Positions 30,718 through 40,773 of a stretch of DNA of 47,857 bases are shown here, in pieces. A program made the position numbers and the translations under genes. This stretch comes from an uncultured Oscillospiraceae bacterium (lineage in GTDB: Bacteria; Bacillota; Clostridia; Oscillospirales; Oscillospiraceae), in assembly GCA_947626845.1 (NCBI GenBank), contig CANQTW010000018.1:1-47857 (forward strand), read 5' to 3'. Within the stretch, counting starts at the first letter, position 1. The number at the start of each line of letters is the position of its first letter. The notes below the pieces were generated by a model, which was not told the DNA's origin, made no database searches, and saw nothing but the letters and a program-made list of their open reading frames with translations.

Positions 30718-33604
30718 ATGGAGAATACGGCAATGATTGGTGGACGGGTTTACAGGTTCGTGGAGTGTCTTGATGCGGCTGACAGGAGCGGGCAGTATGT
30801 GGTTTGTGCCGATTCCGCCGGTGTGCGGTATGTCTGTCCGGCGCAGGTGTGGCGGGCAAGTGCTGTTGCGGATACATCTCAGGTCAATCGAAGCAGTTCC
30901 GCCAAGGAGAAGATAGATTTCTTTCTCGGCCTCTTTCGTGGCCGGGAGGACGTGTACGCAAGGCGCTGGTACAGTCCGAAGACGGGCAAGAGCGGCTATG
31001 CTCCCGTGTGCCGGAACGAGTGGCGGGAGGGCGTGTGCGACAAAAGGAAATACAAATGTGCCGAGTGTCCAAACCGGGAATTCGCGCCGTTGAACGCCGA
31101 GGTCATCAGGGCGCACCTTATGGGGCGGGACGAGTTTTGCCGGGACGTGGCGGCCATCTATTCTATGCTGCCGGACGACACCACCCGGCTGCTGGTTATG
31201 GATTTTGACGGGGAGAATTGGCAGGCGGACGTCTCCGCCGTGAGAAAGGTCTGCGAGGGAATTGGCCTTACCCCCGCCGTTGAGCGGTCCCGCTCCGGGG
31301 ACGGCGCCCATATCTGGTTTTTCTTCTCGGAGCCAGTTAAGGCCGCGGATGCCCGGAGACTGGGCACGTCCCTTTTGACAAGAGCCATGCGCGAGCGTCA
31401 CGAGCTGTCCTTCGCCTCCTACGACAGGCTCTTTCCGGCCCAGGATTTTCTGCCCAAGGGCGGGTTCGGGAACCTCATCGCCCTGCCGTTTCAGGGGCGG
31501 GCACAACAGGAGAGAAATACGCTCTTTGTTGATGAGCGGTTTGAACCGTATCCCGATCAGTGGGCGTTCCTCTCGTCCTTGCCGAAGCTCTCTTCCGGGA
31601 AGCTCGACGAATTGTTTGCCGAATTAAAGGACGACGTCGACGTGGGGCCGCTTCTGGATACCGAATCCGCCAGGCCATGGCCCGAAAAAAGGACACGTCG
31701 AAAGCTGACAAGGGAGGACTTTCCCCTCTCCGCAAGGCTCATGCTGTCCAACGCTCTTTATATTGACAAAGCGGGTTTCACAAGTCCGGCCCTTAACGCC
31801 GTCAAGCGCCTGGCGGCCTTTCCAAACCCGGAGTTTCGGCAAAAGCAGGCCATGCGGCTGCCCGTGAGGGGCGTGCCAAGGATCATCTCCTGTGCTGACG
31901 AGGATATGAACTTTCTCGCGCTTCCCCGCGGCTGTATTGATGCCTTGATCGAATTGCTTGACGAATACAATGTGCCCTACTCACTGGAGGACCGTCGCGC
32001 CGAGGGCCGTCCCATCAACGTGGCTTTTACCGGGACCCTTCGCCCGGAGCAGGAGCCGGCGGCGGAGGCCCTTTTGCGGGAGGACACCGGCGTGCTGTCC
32101 GCCACGACAGCCTTTGGAAAAACCGTCATCGGCGCGTGTCTCATTGGACAGCGCAAGGTCAACACCCTCATCTTAGTCAACTCCACTGCGCTGCTCAGCC
32201 AGTGGCGGGAGGCGCTGGAGAAATTTCTGACTATAAACGAACCGCTTTCGGAGGAGCCGAAAAAGCGCGGGAGAAAGAAGGTTCACCGCCTGATCGGTCA
32301 ACTTGGCGGCGGGAAGGACACGCGGGGCGGCGTCATCGACATTGCCCTGATGCAGTCGCTGTTTGAGGGCGACGAGCGGGAGGTCAAGCCCTTCGTGGCG
32401 GACTACGGCATGGTCATCACGGACGAGTGCCACCACGTCGCCGCCTTCACCTTTGAAAAGGTCATGAAGGCTGTGCGAGCCAAATACGTCTACGGCCTTT
32501 CCGCCACGCCGGTCAGGAAGGACGGGCACCAGCCCATCATTTTCATGCAGTGCGGTCCGGTGCGGTATATCGTGGATGCAAAAAGTCAGGCGGAAAAGCG
32601 GGCGTTTTCCCATTTTGTTATCCCGCGCTTCACAAGAACGCGGCTGCCAACGATAAGCGGCATTCAGGACGCCTACGCGGGGATCGTGGAGAACGACACC
32701 CGAAACGACTTTATTATCTCCGACACGCAACTCGCGATCTCAGAAGGGCGCACACCCATTTTGCTGACGGAACGCAAGGAGCATGCCACCGTTCTCGCCT
32801 CAAGGCTTCAGGGAAAGGTGCAGAATGTCATCCTGCTCATGCCAGAAAGAGAAGCGGGAGAAGCTGGCGACGCCACAAAATGTCCCGCAGGAGGAGACGC
32901 TGGCCGTGGTAGCCACGGGCCGGTACATCGGCGAGGGCTTTGACGCGCCGAGGCTTGACACACTCCTCCTGACCATGCCCGTCTCCTGGAAGGGCACACT
33001 GGCGCAGTACGCAGGTCGCCTCCACCGGAGCTATGAGGGGAAACGGGAGGTACGGATCTACGACTATGTGGACGCCAGTGTCCCCATGCTGGAGCGTATG
33101 TACCACCGGCGTCTGCGGGGCTACGCGGAGCTGGGGTATGAGGTGAAGTTGGGCGGGCGCGACGATGCGCCCTGCGTTATTTATACAGGAAATGAATATT
33201 TTGAGCCCTTCACAGCCGATTTGGCAAGCGCGGCGCGGGAGATCGTCATCTCCAGCCCCTACATCCAGAAAAACCGGGTAAAATCCCTCCTGCCGCTCCT
33301 GGCGAGCGTCCCCACCACGGTCTACACCGCCCCGCCGGAGAGTTATAAACCGGAATATCAGGACGCCGTAGCCGCATCGATTGCCCTGCTGAAGTTCTCC
33401 GGCATCACTGTCATCCTCCGCCCAAATCTCACTCTGCGTCTCTCGATCATCGATAAGTCCCTTGTTTGGTACGGCGACATAACCCCCTTGGCCTACCCCG
33501 CCCGCGACGCTGACGCCATCCGCTTCGACAGTGCCGACATAGCAGGAGAGTTGCTGGACACCCTGAACGGTTCCGGAGAACAGCTTGGTATTGAAGAAGT
33601 ATAG
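30718..33604 (+). pseudogene. TOTE-type primase-helicase with a frameshift
   Basis: About 960 codons if the frames are joined. Residues ~1-330 hold an archaeo-eukaryotic primase domain (TRLLVMDFDGENW with catalytic Asp residues; ERSRSGDGAHIWFFF). A helicase follows: TTAFGKTVIGACL (Walker A), MVITDECHHVAAF (box II), GLSATPVRKDG. Near 32835-32865, after NVILLMP, the frame moves by one and continues as YIGEGFDAPRLDTLLL and TLAQYAGRLHR (motif VI), then a PLD-like tail (SIIDKSLVWYG) without its His. ATG 30718 follows AGGTGTGATATT. TOTE proteins are predicted conflict-system effectors. The first frame alone ends at 32943 without motifs V-VI. Confidence 0.85.
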
Positions 33605-33607
33605 TGC

Positions 33608-33637
33608 AATAGCCGCCGGCAGAAGCCGGCGGCTATT
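33608..33637 (+). terminator. Terminator of the primase-helicase gene
   Basis: Perfect 13-bp stem AATAGCCGCCGGC / GCCGGCGGCTATT with an AGAA loop, immediately after the stop. Confidence 0.8.
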
Positions 33638-33708
33638 CCTTATGAAGTGAAATCAAATTTTGTGACGCAATAAGCAAAAAGAGTCTTTCCCCTCTGCCGT
33701 CACCATCA

Positions 33709-33800
33709 ACCACGGCCCCTCAAATTCTGCGGGGGACCCCCTGCAAGTTTGGGGAGGGGAATAGTATTAACAAGACGAAAGGCAACAAGTTTAATGCCCC
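33709..33800 (+). repeat. Hairpin-plus-tail dispersed repeat, copy A
   Basis: Hairpin arms CCCCTCAAATTCTGCGGGG and CCCCCTGCAAGTTTGGGG around GAC, then the tail GGGGAATAGTATTAACAAG, then ACGAAAGGCAACAAG and a TTTAATGCCCC end. It shares its tail with copies B (41682) and C (42868), and ends just before the phoR stop. Between the terminator and this copy (33638-33708) I see nothing. Confidence 0.7.
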
Positions 33801-33809
33801 TTGCGCCGT

Positions 33810-35471
33810 TCAACCCTCTGGCTTGGGAAAGGTTACGGTGACGGTGGTGCCGGAGGGGGAGCTTGACAGGTCGATGGTGGCGTTGTGGAGCTGGGCGGCG
33901 TGTTTGACGATGGAGAGGCCGAGGCCGGTGCTGCCGCGGGCTTTGGAGCGGCTTTTGTCTACGCGGTAGAAGCGTTCGAAGACGCGGGATTGGTGCTCCG
34001 GGGGTATGCCGATGCCGGTGTCGGAGACGGCGAGGGTGATCTGCGGTCCCTCATTCTTCACGGAAACGGTGACGTTTCCGCCGGGGCGGTTGTATTTGAT
34101 GGCGTTGTCCGTGAGGTTGTAGACGATGGAAGCCAAAAGCTGGGGGATTCCGGTGATTTCCGCGCTCTCGCCGCTGAGGGTGACGTTAACGTTGGCCTTT
34201 TCTGCCTCGGCGGTGAGGGCTTTGACGGCCTCCCCGGCGATGACGTAGAGGTCGCAGGATTCGCGCTTCATGTCCGCCGTGCCCTCGTCTAAGTGCGACA
34301 GGTGTATGATGTCCTCGACGAGGTGCGTTATCCGCTGGGCCTCGTTGTAAATGCGGGCGTAAAATTCCTGCCAGTCGGCGTCCCGGACCATGCCGTTCAT
34401 CAGAAGCTCCGCGCTCCCGGCGATGGTGTGAAGGGGCGTTTTCAGCTCGTGGGAGACGTTGGCGGAGAACTCCCGGCGCAGGGTCTCCCGCTCATGCCGC
34501 TCTGTTACATCGATGATTAACACTACCGCGCCGGAGACCTTCTCCTCCGACAGTACGGGGCTTGCCAGAAGCTCGTATTTCCGTCCTTTGAGCTCTATTG
34601 ACCGCTCCCCGTGGCGGCCCTCCAAGGCATCATGGACAAGGGCTGTGAGCTCCGGGCCACGGTTTACCGAGAGAACGTCCCGGCCAAGACATGACTTGAC
34701 GGCATCGAAAATCTCCCGCGCCGCCCGGTTGATAGACAGCACCGCGCCGCGAGAGGTGAGCAAGATCATCCCCTCCGACATATTCTCCGTGATGACCTCA
34801 AGCTCCTTCTGCTTTTGAAGGAGCTTTTCGCTTTGCAGAGCGATCTCCCGCTGTTGGGTGTCGATGCGGTGAAAGAGCGGCGCCAGCTCGTCAAAGCCCT
34901 CGTTTTTCAGCGGCTCGTCCAAGTTGAGGGCGTTTAAGGGCTTCACGATTTGCCGTGATAAGCGCGACGCCAGGAAAAGCGACAGCCCCAAGGCAACAAA
35001 AACGATGATAATCATTGGCTCCAGCATCCCCATGATGAGGGTCAAAATGGAATTTTGCGACACCGACAGCCGCAAAACCGTGCCGTCCGGGAGCCGCTGG
35101 GCACGGTAGAAAGCCCGCTCGGTGAGGGTGGCGGAATACCGGGAGCTCTCGCCCGCGCCGCTTTCCAGAGCCTCACGAATTTCCTCTCTCTCCAGATGGT
35201 TTTCCATCTCCCCGGCGTCGGCGTCACTGTCAAATAAGACTTCTCCGTTTTTACCTACCCAAGTCACGCGAAAACGCTGGGTGTCAAGACCGTCAAAATA
35301 GCCCATGCCCTCACGAGAAACGGCGTGGGCGGCAAGCGCTGTCTCCGCCCGAAGCTGATCGACCTGCACCGCGGAGAAATAGTCGTAGAGCACCCACAGA
35401 AAAAGCACCGCCGAGGCCAGGAACACCCCCACGGCGGCCAGAATAATGGAGCGAAAAATACGTTTTGTCAC
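33810..35471 (-). CDS. phoR: PhoR-type phosphate sensor histidine kinase
   Basis: About 553 residues. Membrane helix 1 (IILAAVGVFLASAVLFLWVLY), an extracellular sensor of ~130 residues, helix 2 (IIIVFVALGLSLFLA), HAMP-like linker and PAS domain (LTSRGAVLSINRAAREIF), then the kinase: His in SANVSHELKTPLHTIAG, N-box NLTDNAIKYNRPGG, G-box DTGIGIPPEHQ and RGSTGLGLSIVKHAAQ. GTG 35471 is chosen: GGGAGG lies 7 bp ahead and it overlaps the phoP stop (GTGA). With phoP next to the pst operon, its role in phosphate limitation is well supported. Confidence 0.92.
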   Translation of the reverse strand: MTKRIFRSIILAAVGVFLASAVLFLWVLYDYFSAVQVDQLRAETALAAHAVSREGMGYFDGLDTQRFRVTWVGKNGEVLFDSDADAGEMENHLEREEIREALESGAGESSRYSATLTERAFYRAQRLPDGTVLRLSVSQNSILTLIMGMLEPMIIIVFVALGLSLFLASRLSRQIVKPLNALNLDEPLKNEGFDELAPLFHRIDTQQREIALQSEKLLQKQKELEVITENMSEGMILLTSRGAVLSINRAAREIFDAVKSCLGRDVLSVNRGPELTALVHDALEGRHGERSIELKGRKYELLASPVLSEEKVSGAVVLIIDVTERHERETLRREFSANVSHELKTPLHTIAGSAELLMNGMVRDADWQEFYARIYNEAQRITHLVEDIIHLSHLDEGTADMKRESCDLYVIAGEAVKALTAEAEKANVNVTLSGESAEITGIPQLLASIVYNLTDNAIKYNRPGGNVTVSVKNEGPQITLAVSDTGIGIPPEHQSRVFERFYRVDKSRSKARGSTGLGLSIVKHAAQLHNATIDLSSSPSGTTVTVTFPKPEG

Positions 35472-36142
35472 GGTTTTGCCTCCCATCTGTACCCCACGCC
35501 CCGGACGGTGGCCAGCATATCCCCGCACGCGCCCAGCTTGGAGCGGAGCGTCCCCACGTGGACGTCCACTGTCCGGGTCTCCCCCTCGTAGGCCGCGCCC
35601 CAGACGGTATCTAAAAGCTGTCCACGGGTGAACACCGTTCCGGGAGAGGCCATCAGGGCCTTCAAAAGCTCAAATTCTTTCAGGGTCAGCTCGACCTGCT
35701 TGCCGTCCGCGGTTACGGTGTGCTCCCGGAGGTTCACGGTGAGGCCGCCGGAGCGAAGGACGCTCTTTTCCTCTTTTGACCCGGTCCTGCGGAGCACCGC
35801 CTTCACACGGGACACCATCTCCATCATCCCAAAGGGCTTGGCGAGGTAGTCATCGGCCCCTAAGTCCAGGCCCAGCACCTTGTCGTACTCCGTGCCCTTA
35901 GCCGTGGCCATGATGACGGGAATGTCTGAAGTGGCCGCGCTTGACCGGAGGCGCTTTAGAATCTCGATCCCGTCCTCGCCGGGGAGCATGATGTCCAAGA
36001 GCACAAGGTCCGGCTTTTGTCCATGAAGGGCCTCCCAAAAGGACACCCCGTCGGGAAAGCCTTTGGCTTCCAGCCCCGCCGCGTTCAGCGCGTAGACCAT
36101 CAGCTCCCGGATACCGGCATCGTCCTCCACACAGTAGATCAC
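35468..36142 (-). CDS. phoP: PhoB/PhoP-type response regulator
   Basis: 224 residues. Receiver: IYCVEDDAGIREL, phospho-acceptor in DLVLLDIMLPGEDG, Lys of YLAKPFGMMEM. Winged helix: ELTLKEFELLKALMA, RTVDVHVGTLRSKL and GVGYRWE. GTG 36142 is preferred over GTG 36151 because GGGAGG then sits 8 bp upstream. It is co-translated with phoR. A Pho-box-like repeat lies directly upstream of its promoter, so it probably activates itself as well as pst. Confidence 0.92.
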   Translation of the reverse strand: MIYCVEDDAGIRELMVYALNAAGLEAKGFPDGVSFWEALHGQKPDLVLLDIMLPGEDGIEILKRLRSSAATSDIPVIMATAKGTEYDKVLGLDLGADDYLAKPFGMMEMVSRVKAVLRRTGSKEEKSVLRSGGLTVNLREHTVTADGKQVELTLKEFELLKALMASPGTVFTRGQLLDTVWGAAYEGETRTVDVHVGTLRSKLGACGDMLATVRGVGYRWEAKP

Positions 36143-36165
36143 GGAAAACACCTCCCTTACCGCCC

Positions 36166-36221
36166 ATTATAGAGCGTCAAAGTAAAATTCAAAATCAAGA
36201 CGTTGTAAAATCTTTGTAAAG
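36166..36221 (-). promoter_or_regulatory. Pho box and promoter of phoP-phoR
   Basis: Minus strand: TTTACA-N5-TTTACA (36221-36205, 11-bp period) upstream of -35 TTTGAA (36194-36189), 17-bp spacer, -10 TATAAT (36171-36166). The repeat matches the TT(A/C/T)ACA direct repeats bound by PhoP in Firmicutes. Confidence 0.68.
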
Positions 36222-36226
36222 TCTAC

Positions 36227-36871
36227 CTATTCCGGCTCTTTTTCACCCGTGACGGCGTAGAGCACCCATTTCGCAATGTTCACGGCGTGGTCGCCCATGC
36301 GCTCCAAATACTTCGCCACCATTAAAAGGTCCAGCGCCGCCTCCCCGTCCGCGTCAGGGCCACGAAGCGTGCCGATGAGGGCACTTTTGATGCGGTTGAA
36401 GTGTCCGTCCACCACGTCGTCGTAATCAATGACAGCCCGCGCCAGCTCCCGGTCACTTTTCACAAAGGCGTCGATGCTGTCCGTCACCATTTTGATGGTG
36501 GCGAGGGCCATGTCGCGGATATTGAGACCGTTTTGGCCCAACCTGATGTGACCCATGGAGACGATCTCCGCGATGTCGCCGGAGTTGTCCCCGATGCGTT
36601 CCATGTCCGTCACCATCTTGAGGGCCGAGGAAATGACCCGCAGGTCCGTGGCAACCGGCTGTTGCTGGAGAAGGAGCTTGATGCAGAGGTTCTCAATGTC
36701 CCGCTCGGCCCGGTCAATTTTTTCAACAAAGTCAAAGACCCCTTGGGCCTTTTCCGTGTCCGCCTCCTCCAGCGCCTTGGCACTCAGGGCAATGGCGCTC
36801 TCGCAAAGGGCGCCCATGGCGATGAGGTCCCGGTGAAGGGCCTCAAGCTGTTCGTCAAACTTACTGCGCAT
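36227..36871 (-). CDS. phoU: Phosphate transport regulator PhoU
   Basis: 214 residues, two three-helix bundles with the repeated metal-binding (E/D)xxxD signature: SKFDEQLEALHRDLIAMG, MVTDMERIGDNSGDIAEIV and YLERMGDHAVNIAKW. PhoU links Pst transporter state to PhoR and keeps the regulon off when phosphate is plentiful. It starts at ATG 36871 overlapping the pstB stop (TAATG). The 60 bp after it carry the Pho box of phoP-phoR. Confidence 0.95.
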   Translation of the reverse strand: MRSKFDEQLEALHRDLIAMGALCESAIALSAKALEEADTEKAQGVFDFVEKIDRAERDIENLCIKLLLQQQPVATDLRVISSALKMVTDMERIGDNSGDIAEIVSMGHIRLGQNGLNIRDMALATIKMVTDSIDAFVKSDRELARAVIDYDDVVDGHFNRIKSALIGTLRGPDADGEAALDLLMVAKYLERMGDHAVNIAKWVLYAVTGEKEPE

Positions 36872-37629
36872 TATCCAAACCTCCCCGTGATGTAATCCTC
36901 GGTGCGCTTGTCGGCGGGATTGGAGAACATCTTCTCCGTGTGCCCAAACTCGATGAGTTCTCCCAAGAGGAAAAACGCCGTTCTGTCCGAGACACGCACC
37001 GCCTGCTGCATGTTGTGGGTGACCATGACGATGGTGTAGTCCGCTTTGAGCTCCATGACCAGCTCCTCAATTTTTGAGGTGGAGATGGGGTCCAACGCCG
37101 AAGTGGACTCGTCCATCAAAAGAACGTCCGGCTTCACAGCGAGAGCGCGGGCGATGCACAGCCTCTGCTGCTGTCCCCCGGAGAGGCCAAGGGCGGATTT
37201 TTTGAGCCTGTCCTCCACCTCGTCCCAGATGGCGGCGGCGCGGAGAGACGTTTCCACGATTTCATCGAGTTTTGCGCGGCTCCTGACGCCGTGGGTGCGC
37301 GGCCCGTAGGCCACGTTGTCGTAGATGGACATGGGGAACGGGTTGGGCTTTTGAAACACCATGCCGATGTTACGGCGCAGCTCTGTTACGTCCCTACCCG
37401 GTTCGAATATTTCCTGCCCTCTGTATGTAAGGGAGCCCTCCACACGCACACCTTCTATAAGGTCATTCATGCGGTTTATGGTTCGCAGAAAGGTGGATTT
37501 TCCGCACCCGGAGGGGCCGATGAGGGCGGTGATGCGTTTCTCCGGGATGTCCAGCGAGATATTTTTCAGCGCGTGGGTCTCTCCGTAGTAGAAGTCGAGA
37601 CCCTTCGCGGAAATGATCGTGTCAGCCAT
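36871..37629 (-). CDS. pstB: Phosphate ABC transporter ATPase PstB
   Basis: 252 residues from ATG 37629. PstB energises phosphate import. Motifs: [18 protein letters not shown], Walker [18 protein letters not shown], signature [17 protein letters not shown], Walker [15 protein letters not shown]-loop [14 protein letters not shown] and the terminal [10 protein letters not shown] longer open frame to 38103 is the shadow of pstA. RBS AAAAGGAGCTGACT. Gap to pstA is 2 bp. Confidence 0.97.
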   Translation of the reverse strand: MADTIISAKGLDFYYGETHALKNISLDIPEKRITALIGPSGCGKSTFLRTINRMNDLIEGVRVEGSLTYRGQEIFEPGRDVTELRRNIGMVFQKPNPFPMSIYDNVAYGPRTHGVRSRAKLDEIVETSLRAAAIWDEVEDRLKKSALGLSGGQQQRLCIARALAVKPDVLLMDESTSALDPISTSKIEELVMELKADYTIVMVTHNMQQAVRVSDRTAFFLLGELIEFGHTEKMFSNPADKRTEDYITGRFG

Positions 37630-37631
37630 AG

Positions 37632-38471
37632 TCAGCTCCTTTTGAGTTTCCGGCCAAGAAAGCTTGCGGAAAAATTGATGATGACCGTGAGGATCAGTAA
37701 AATGGTCGCAATAGAAAAGGCGACTGAAAAATCGGCGTTCTCCTTGGCGTAGTGGTAGAGCGCCACGGTCAGCGTGGAGCCCGATGCCCGCGCCATACGG
37801 TCCAGGGAGAAGTCCTGCATCGCCATGCTCATGCCGGCGGTGTACATGAGTACCGCGCTCTCCCCCACCACGCGCCCCACGGCTAAGATGCATCCGGTGA
37901 CGATACCGTCCACAGACGAGGGTAGTACCACCGTGCGGATCATTCGCCATTTGCCGGCGCCCAGGCCCAGCGCCCCCTCCCGGTAGGACTGGGGTACGGT
38001 CTTCAGGCTCTCCTGAGTGGACCTGATGATGGTGGGCAAAATCATCATGACCATCGTCAGGGACCCGGCCAGCAGGGTCTTTTGCAGTTTCAGCGCCGTG
38101 CAAAAGACGATGACGCCCACCAATGCGTAGATGATGCTGGGGATGCCCGCCAGGGCCTCGGAGGCAAACTCGATGACCGCCACAAGCTTCCTGTTCCGGG
38201 CATATTCCGTCAGATAGATCGTTGCGCCCACGCCCAATGGCAGGGCGATCAGCAGAGAGACGACAACCACAAACAGCGTGTTCTTGATGGCCGGTGCTAT
38301 GCCGACGGTCCCCCTCAAAACGCTCTCCGAGGTGGTGAGGAAGCTCCAGCTAATGCCGCCCACGCCACGCATCAGGATATAGCCAATAAGGAAAACCAGC
38401 AGTCCCACCGTGAGGGCCGAGCAGCCGTAGAGGAGCGCCCGTGCCCCGATGTCGTATATTTTTCTGCGCAT
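37632..38471 (-). CDS. pstA: Phosphate ABC transporter permease PstA
   Basis: 279 residues with six membrane helices. The EAA-like loop is [20 protein letters not shown]; other family regions are [20 protein letters not shown] and [19 protein letters not shown]. It forms the channel with PstC. It starts at ATG 38471, 1 bp after the pstC stop, with GGAGAACTGAC ahead. Confidence 0.95.
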   Translation of the reverse strand: MRRKIYDIGARALLYGCSALTVGLLVFLIGYILMRGVGGISWSFLTTSESVLRGTVGIAPAIKNTLFVVVVSLLIALPLGVGATIYLTEYARNRKLVAVIEFASEALAGIPSIIYALVGVIVFCTALKLQKTLLAGSLTMVMMILPTIIRSTQESLKTVPQSYREGALGLGAGKWRMIRTVVLPSSVDGIVTGCILAVGRVVGESAVLMYTAGMSMAMQDFSLDRMARASGSTLTVALYHYAKENADFSVAFSIATILLILTVIINFSASFLGRKLKRS

Positions 38472-38472
38472 G

Positions 38473-39345
38473 TCAGTTCTCCTTGTCCCGCTTGAGTACC
38501 AGATTCAAAAATGCGTTGATGAGCATGATAAAGAGGAACAGCACAAGTCCGATGGAGAAGAGCGCCTGCCGCTGAAGGGACCCGTCCTGGGAGTAGTTGA
38601 GCTCGATGGAAATGCCCGTGGTGAGAAACCGCACGGACTTTGTGAGACTTGGCATATTCGCCACGTTCCCCGCCACCATCATAATGGCCATGGCCTCCCC
38701 GATGGCCCGCCCGATGCCCAGCACCACCGCCGCCGCGATGCCGCTCTTGGCGGCGGGTGCGGAGACGCGAAAATAGGTTTCCAATTTCGTGGCCCCCAAC
38801 GCCAGGCTGGCCTCCTCGTATTCCTTCGACACCGCCTCCAGCGCCGTCTCGGAGAGGGAGATGATGTTGGGGAGGATCATAATGGCGAGGACTATGATGG
38901 CCGCCAGCAAGCTGTCCCCGGCGGGCAAATTCAGCCAATTTCGCAGCGCCGGGACCAGGACGCACATCCCCACGAGGCCATAGACCACCGAGGGGATGCC
39001 GGCAAGGAGGCTGACAGCGGGCCGGATGACATTTGCAAGCCATTTTGGGGCGACCTTGGCGAGAAATACCGCCGTGAAAAACCCGATGGGCACGCCGATG
39101 ACCACGGCCCCCGCCGTGCCGTATATGGACGTGAGGATGAGCGGCAGGATGCCGTATTGATTCTGTCCCACTGCCCAGGTCTTTCCGAAAAGGAACCTCC
39201 CAAGCCCGATCTCCCGTATGGCCGGGAGCCCGGAGATGATGAGATACACGCTGATGAGCAGCACGAAACCCACCGCCACCAGTCCGCAGAGGGTGAAGAT
39301 AAGTTGCATGGCCCTCTCCGCCGCTTTCCAGTTCGACTTTTTCAT
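38473..39345 (-). CDS. pstC: Phosphate ABC transporter permease PstC
   Basis: 290 residues, six helices. Signature stretches: PAVSLLAGIPSVVYGLVG, the EAA loop YEEASLALGATKLETYFRV and GIGRAIGEAMAIMMVAGN. Partner of PstA. ATG 39345 begins 1 bp after the pstS stop. The gene is intact although pstS just upstream is frameshifted; polar effects on its translation are possible. Confidence 0.95.
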   Translation of the reverse strand: MKKSNWKAAERAMQLIFTLCGLVAVGFVLLISVYLIISGLPAIREIGLGRFLFGKTWAVGQNQYGILPLILTSIYGTAGAVVIGVPIGFFTAVFLAKVAPKWLANVIRPAVSLLAGIPSVVYGLVGMCVLVPALRNWLNLPAGDSLLAAIIVLAIMILPNIISLSETALEAVSKEYEEASLALGATKLETYFRVSAPAAKSGIAAAVVLGIGRAIGEAMAIMMVAGNVANMPSLTKSVRFLTTGISIELNYSQDGSLQRQALFSIGLVLFLFIMLINAFLNLVLKRDKEN

Positions 39346-39346
39346 G

Positions 39347-40157
39347 TCAGTTGGGGTACACCGCGCCCGCGGCGGCTATGTACTCGGCGGCCTCGGCGCT
39401 TGTGGCGAAGTCCAGGAACGCCTGGGCGGCCTCGGAGAGCTCTACGCCCTTTTTGGTGACCATCAAAAATGGGCGCTGGATGGTGTAGCTCCCGTCCTTG
39501 ACCGTGGCCTCGCTTGGCGCGATGCCGTTGACCTTCACCGCTGTGACCGTGTCGTTTACGGCGGAGAGGCTGGCGTAGCCGATGGCGTTCTCATTCCCGG
39601 CCACGTTGCCGATGACGTCGCCGGTGGAGCCGTACTCGTTTGTGTAGACGCAAGCGCCCTCCACGCCCACGATCTCCTCAAAGGCCGTGCGGGTCCCGGA
39701 GCCGTCCTCGCGTCCGTACACCGCGATGGGCGCGTCCGCGCCGCCAAGCTCCGACCAGTTCGTGATCTTGCCGGTGAAGATGTCCGCGATTTGCTTCCGT
39801 AGTCAGGTCGGAGACGGGATTTTTGGGATTCACCACCACCGCCACGCCGTCCAGTGCCACCACATGGGCCACGGCGCCCTTGTCCATCTCCTCCTGCTTC
39901 AGCTCCCGGCTGGAGAGCCCGATGTCACAGGTCCCGTCCAGCACCCCGCTGATGCCGGACCCGGACCCGGTGCCGGAGTAGTTGACGGTGATATTCGGCT
40001 CCCTCTCCTTGAACGCCTCCGTCAGCGCCCCCATCACGTCCGCCATGGACGTGGACCCGTCCGTGTTCACCGTGCCGCTCCCGCCGGACGAGCACCCGGC
40101 CAGGAGCCCCAAAACCAACAAAGCTGTAACCGCGAGAGATAACGTTTTCTTTTTCAT
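39347..40157 (-). pseudogene. pstS: Phosphate-binding lipoprotein PstS, frameshifted
   Basis: ATG 40157 starts a lipoprotein signal (LAVTALLVLGLLAGC) and the phosphate-binding part (DGSTSMADVMGALTEAF, NYSGTGSGSGISGVLDG, IGLSSRELKQEEMD). At PVSDLTTE the frame breaks. The GGAAGC at 39798-39793 looks like GGAGC plus one A; removing it restores QIADIFTGKITNWSELGG and then YGREDGSGTRTAFEEIVG to the normal end at 39347. Without correction the product stops after about 159 residues, so phosphate capture by this transporter should fail unless another PstS exists or the base is an assembly error. Confidence 0.88.
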
Positions 40158-40230
40158 GTTTTTTCTCCTTTTCTTTTCTGATTACAGCCACCATGTTACC
40201 CCTCCCACATCAAATCCGTCACCGCGATAT

Positions 40231-40247
40231 TGTAAAACCCCTGTAAA
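40231..40247 (-). promoter_or_regulatory. Pho box upstream of pstS
   Basis: Minus strand TTTACA-N5-TTTACA with 11-bp period, identical in layout to that at 36205-36221, about 75 bp upstream of ATG 40157. The -10 is not clear. Confidence 0.62.
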
Positions 40248-40394
40248 ATTCTTCAGAGAGCCCAAACGGCATATCGCAAATTTGTGGAGAAAGTACGAAT
40301 CGCACTTATTAAAACCGTAGTTAAATTGACTCAATTGCAATTATTACACAGTCAAAAGTTGAAAAACATATTTTACTCAATATACATAGAAAGC

Positions 40395-40442
40395 AAAAAA
40401 ACGCATACCCCTTCAAAAACGGAGGGATATGCGTCTTTTTTG
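40395..40442. terminator. Bidirectional-type terminator
   Basis: Stem AAAAAACGCATACCCCT with AGGGATATGCGTCTTTTTT (one mismatch), flanked by A and T runs, between the pst operon's upstream region and the 40.8-kb gene. The remaining 330 bp to 40773 is AT-rich; I see no gene there. Confidence 0.65.
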
Positions 40443-40773
40443 TAGAGCCTTGTTACAATTTCACACTTTGCTTTTTGCTCCACTAAAACGGGCTCGTTTT
40501 AGATTTGATAACTGGAATTAGCAAATCAACTACGTTGTTCCCCCTCAAATAACGCTGCCTGAGGGCCAATAAGAGTAAAGCAGAGCACAAAATAAGCCGT
40601 TCGTTTATATTGGCTTTTCGGCCCATGCTAATAAAAGGTTGTTATCTAACGAGGAAATATTTTGCTGTAACAAAATACAAAGTAGAAAACATAAGTAAGT
40701 AGGAGCTTTCTGGTTGACCGAATCACCAATCACCTGTTTTCGAGACAAAAAAGGATAAAAAGGATGTGTTAAG

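Noticed and set aside
30718-31400. Retron or other reverse transcriptase for the polymerase-like domain
   Set aside because: The motifs (MDFDGENW, SRSGDGAHIW) are those of archaeo-eukaryotic primases; no YxDD motif is present.
37630-38103. N-terminal extension of pstB
   Set aside because: This part is the pstA gene in another frame; PstB starts at ATG 37629 with a ribosome site.
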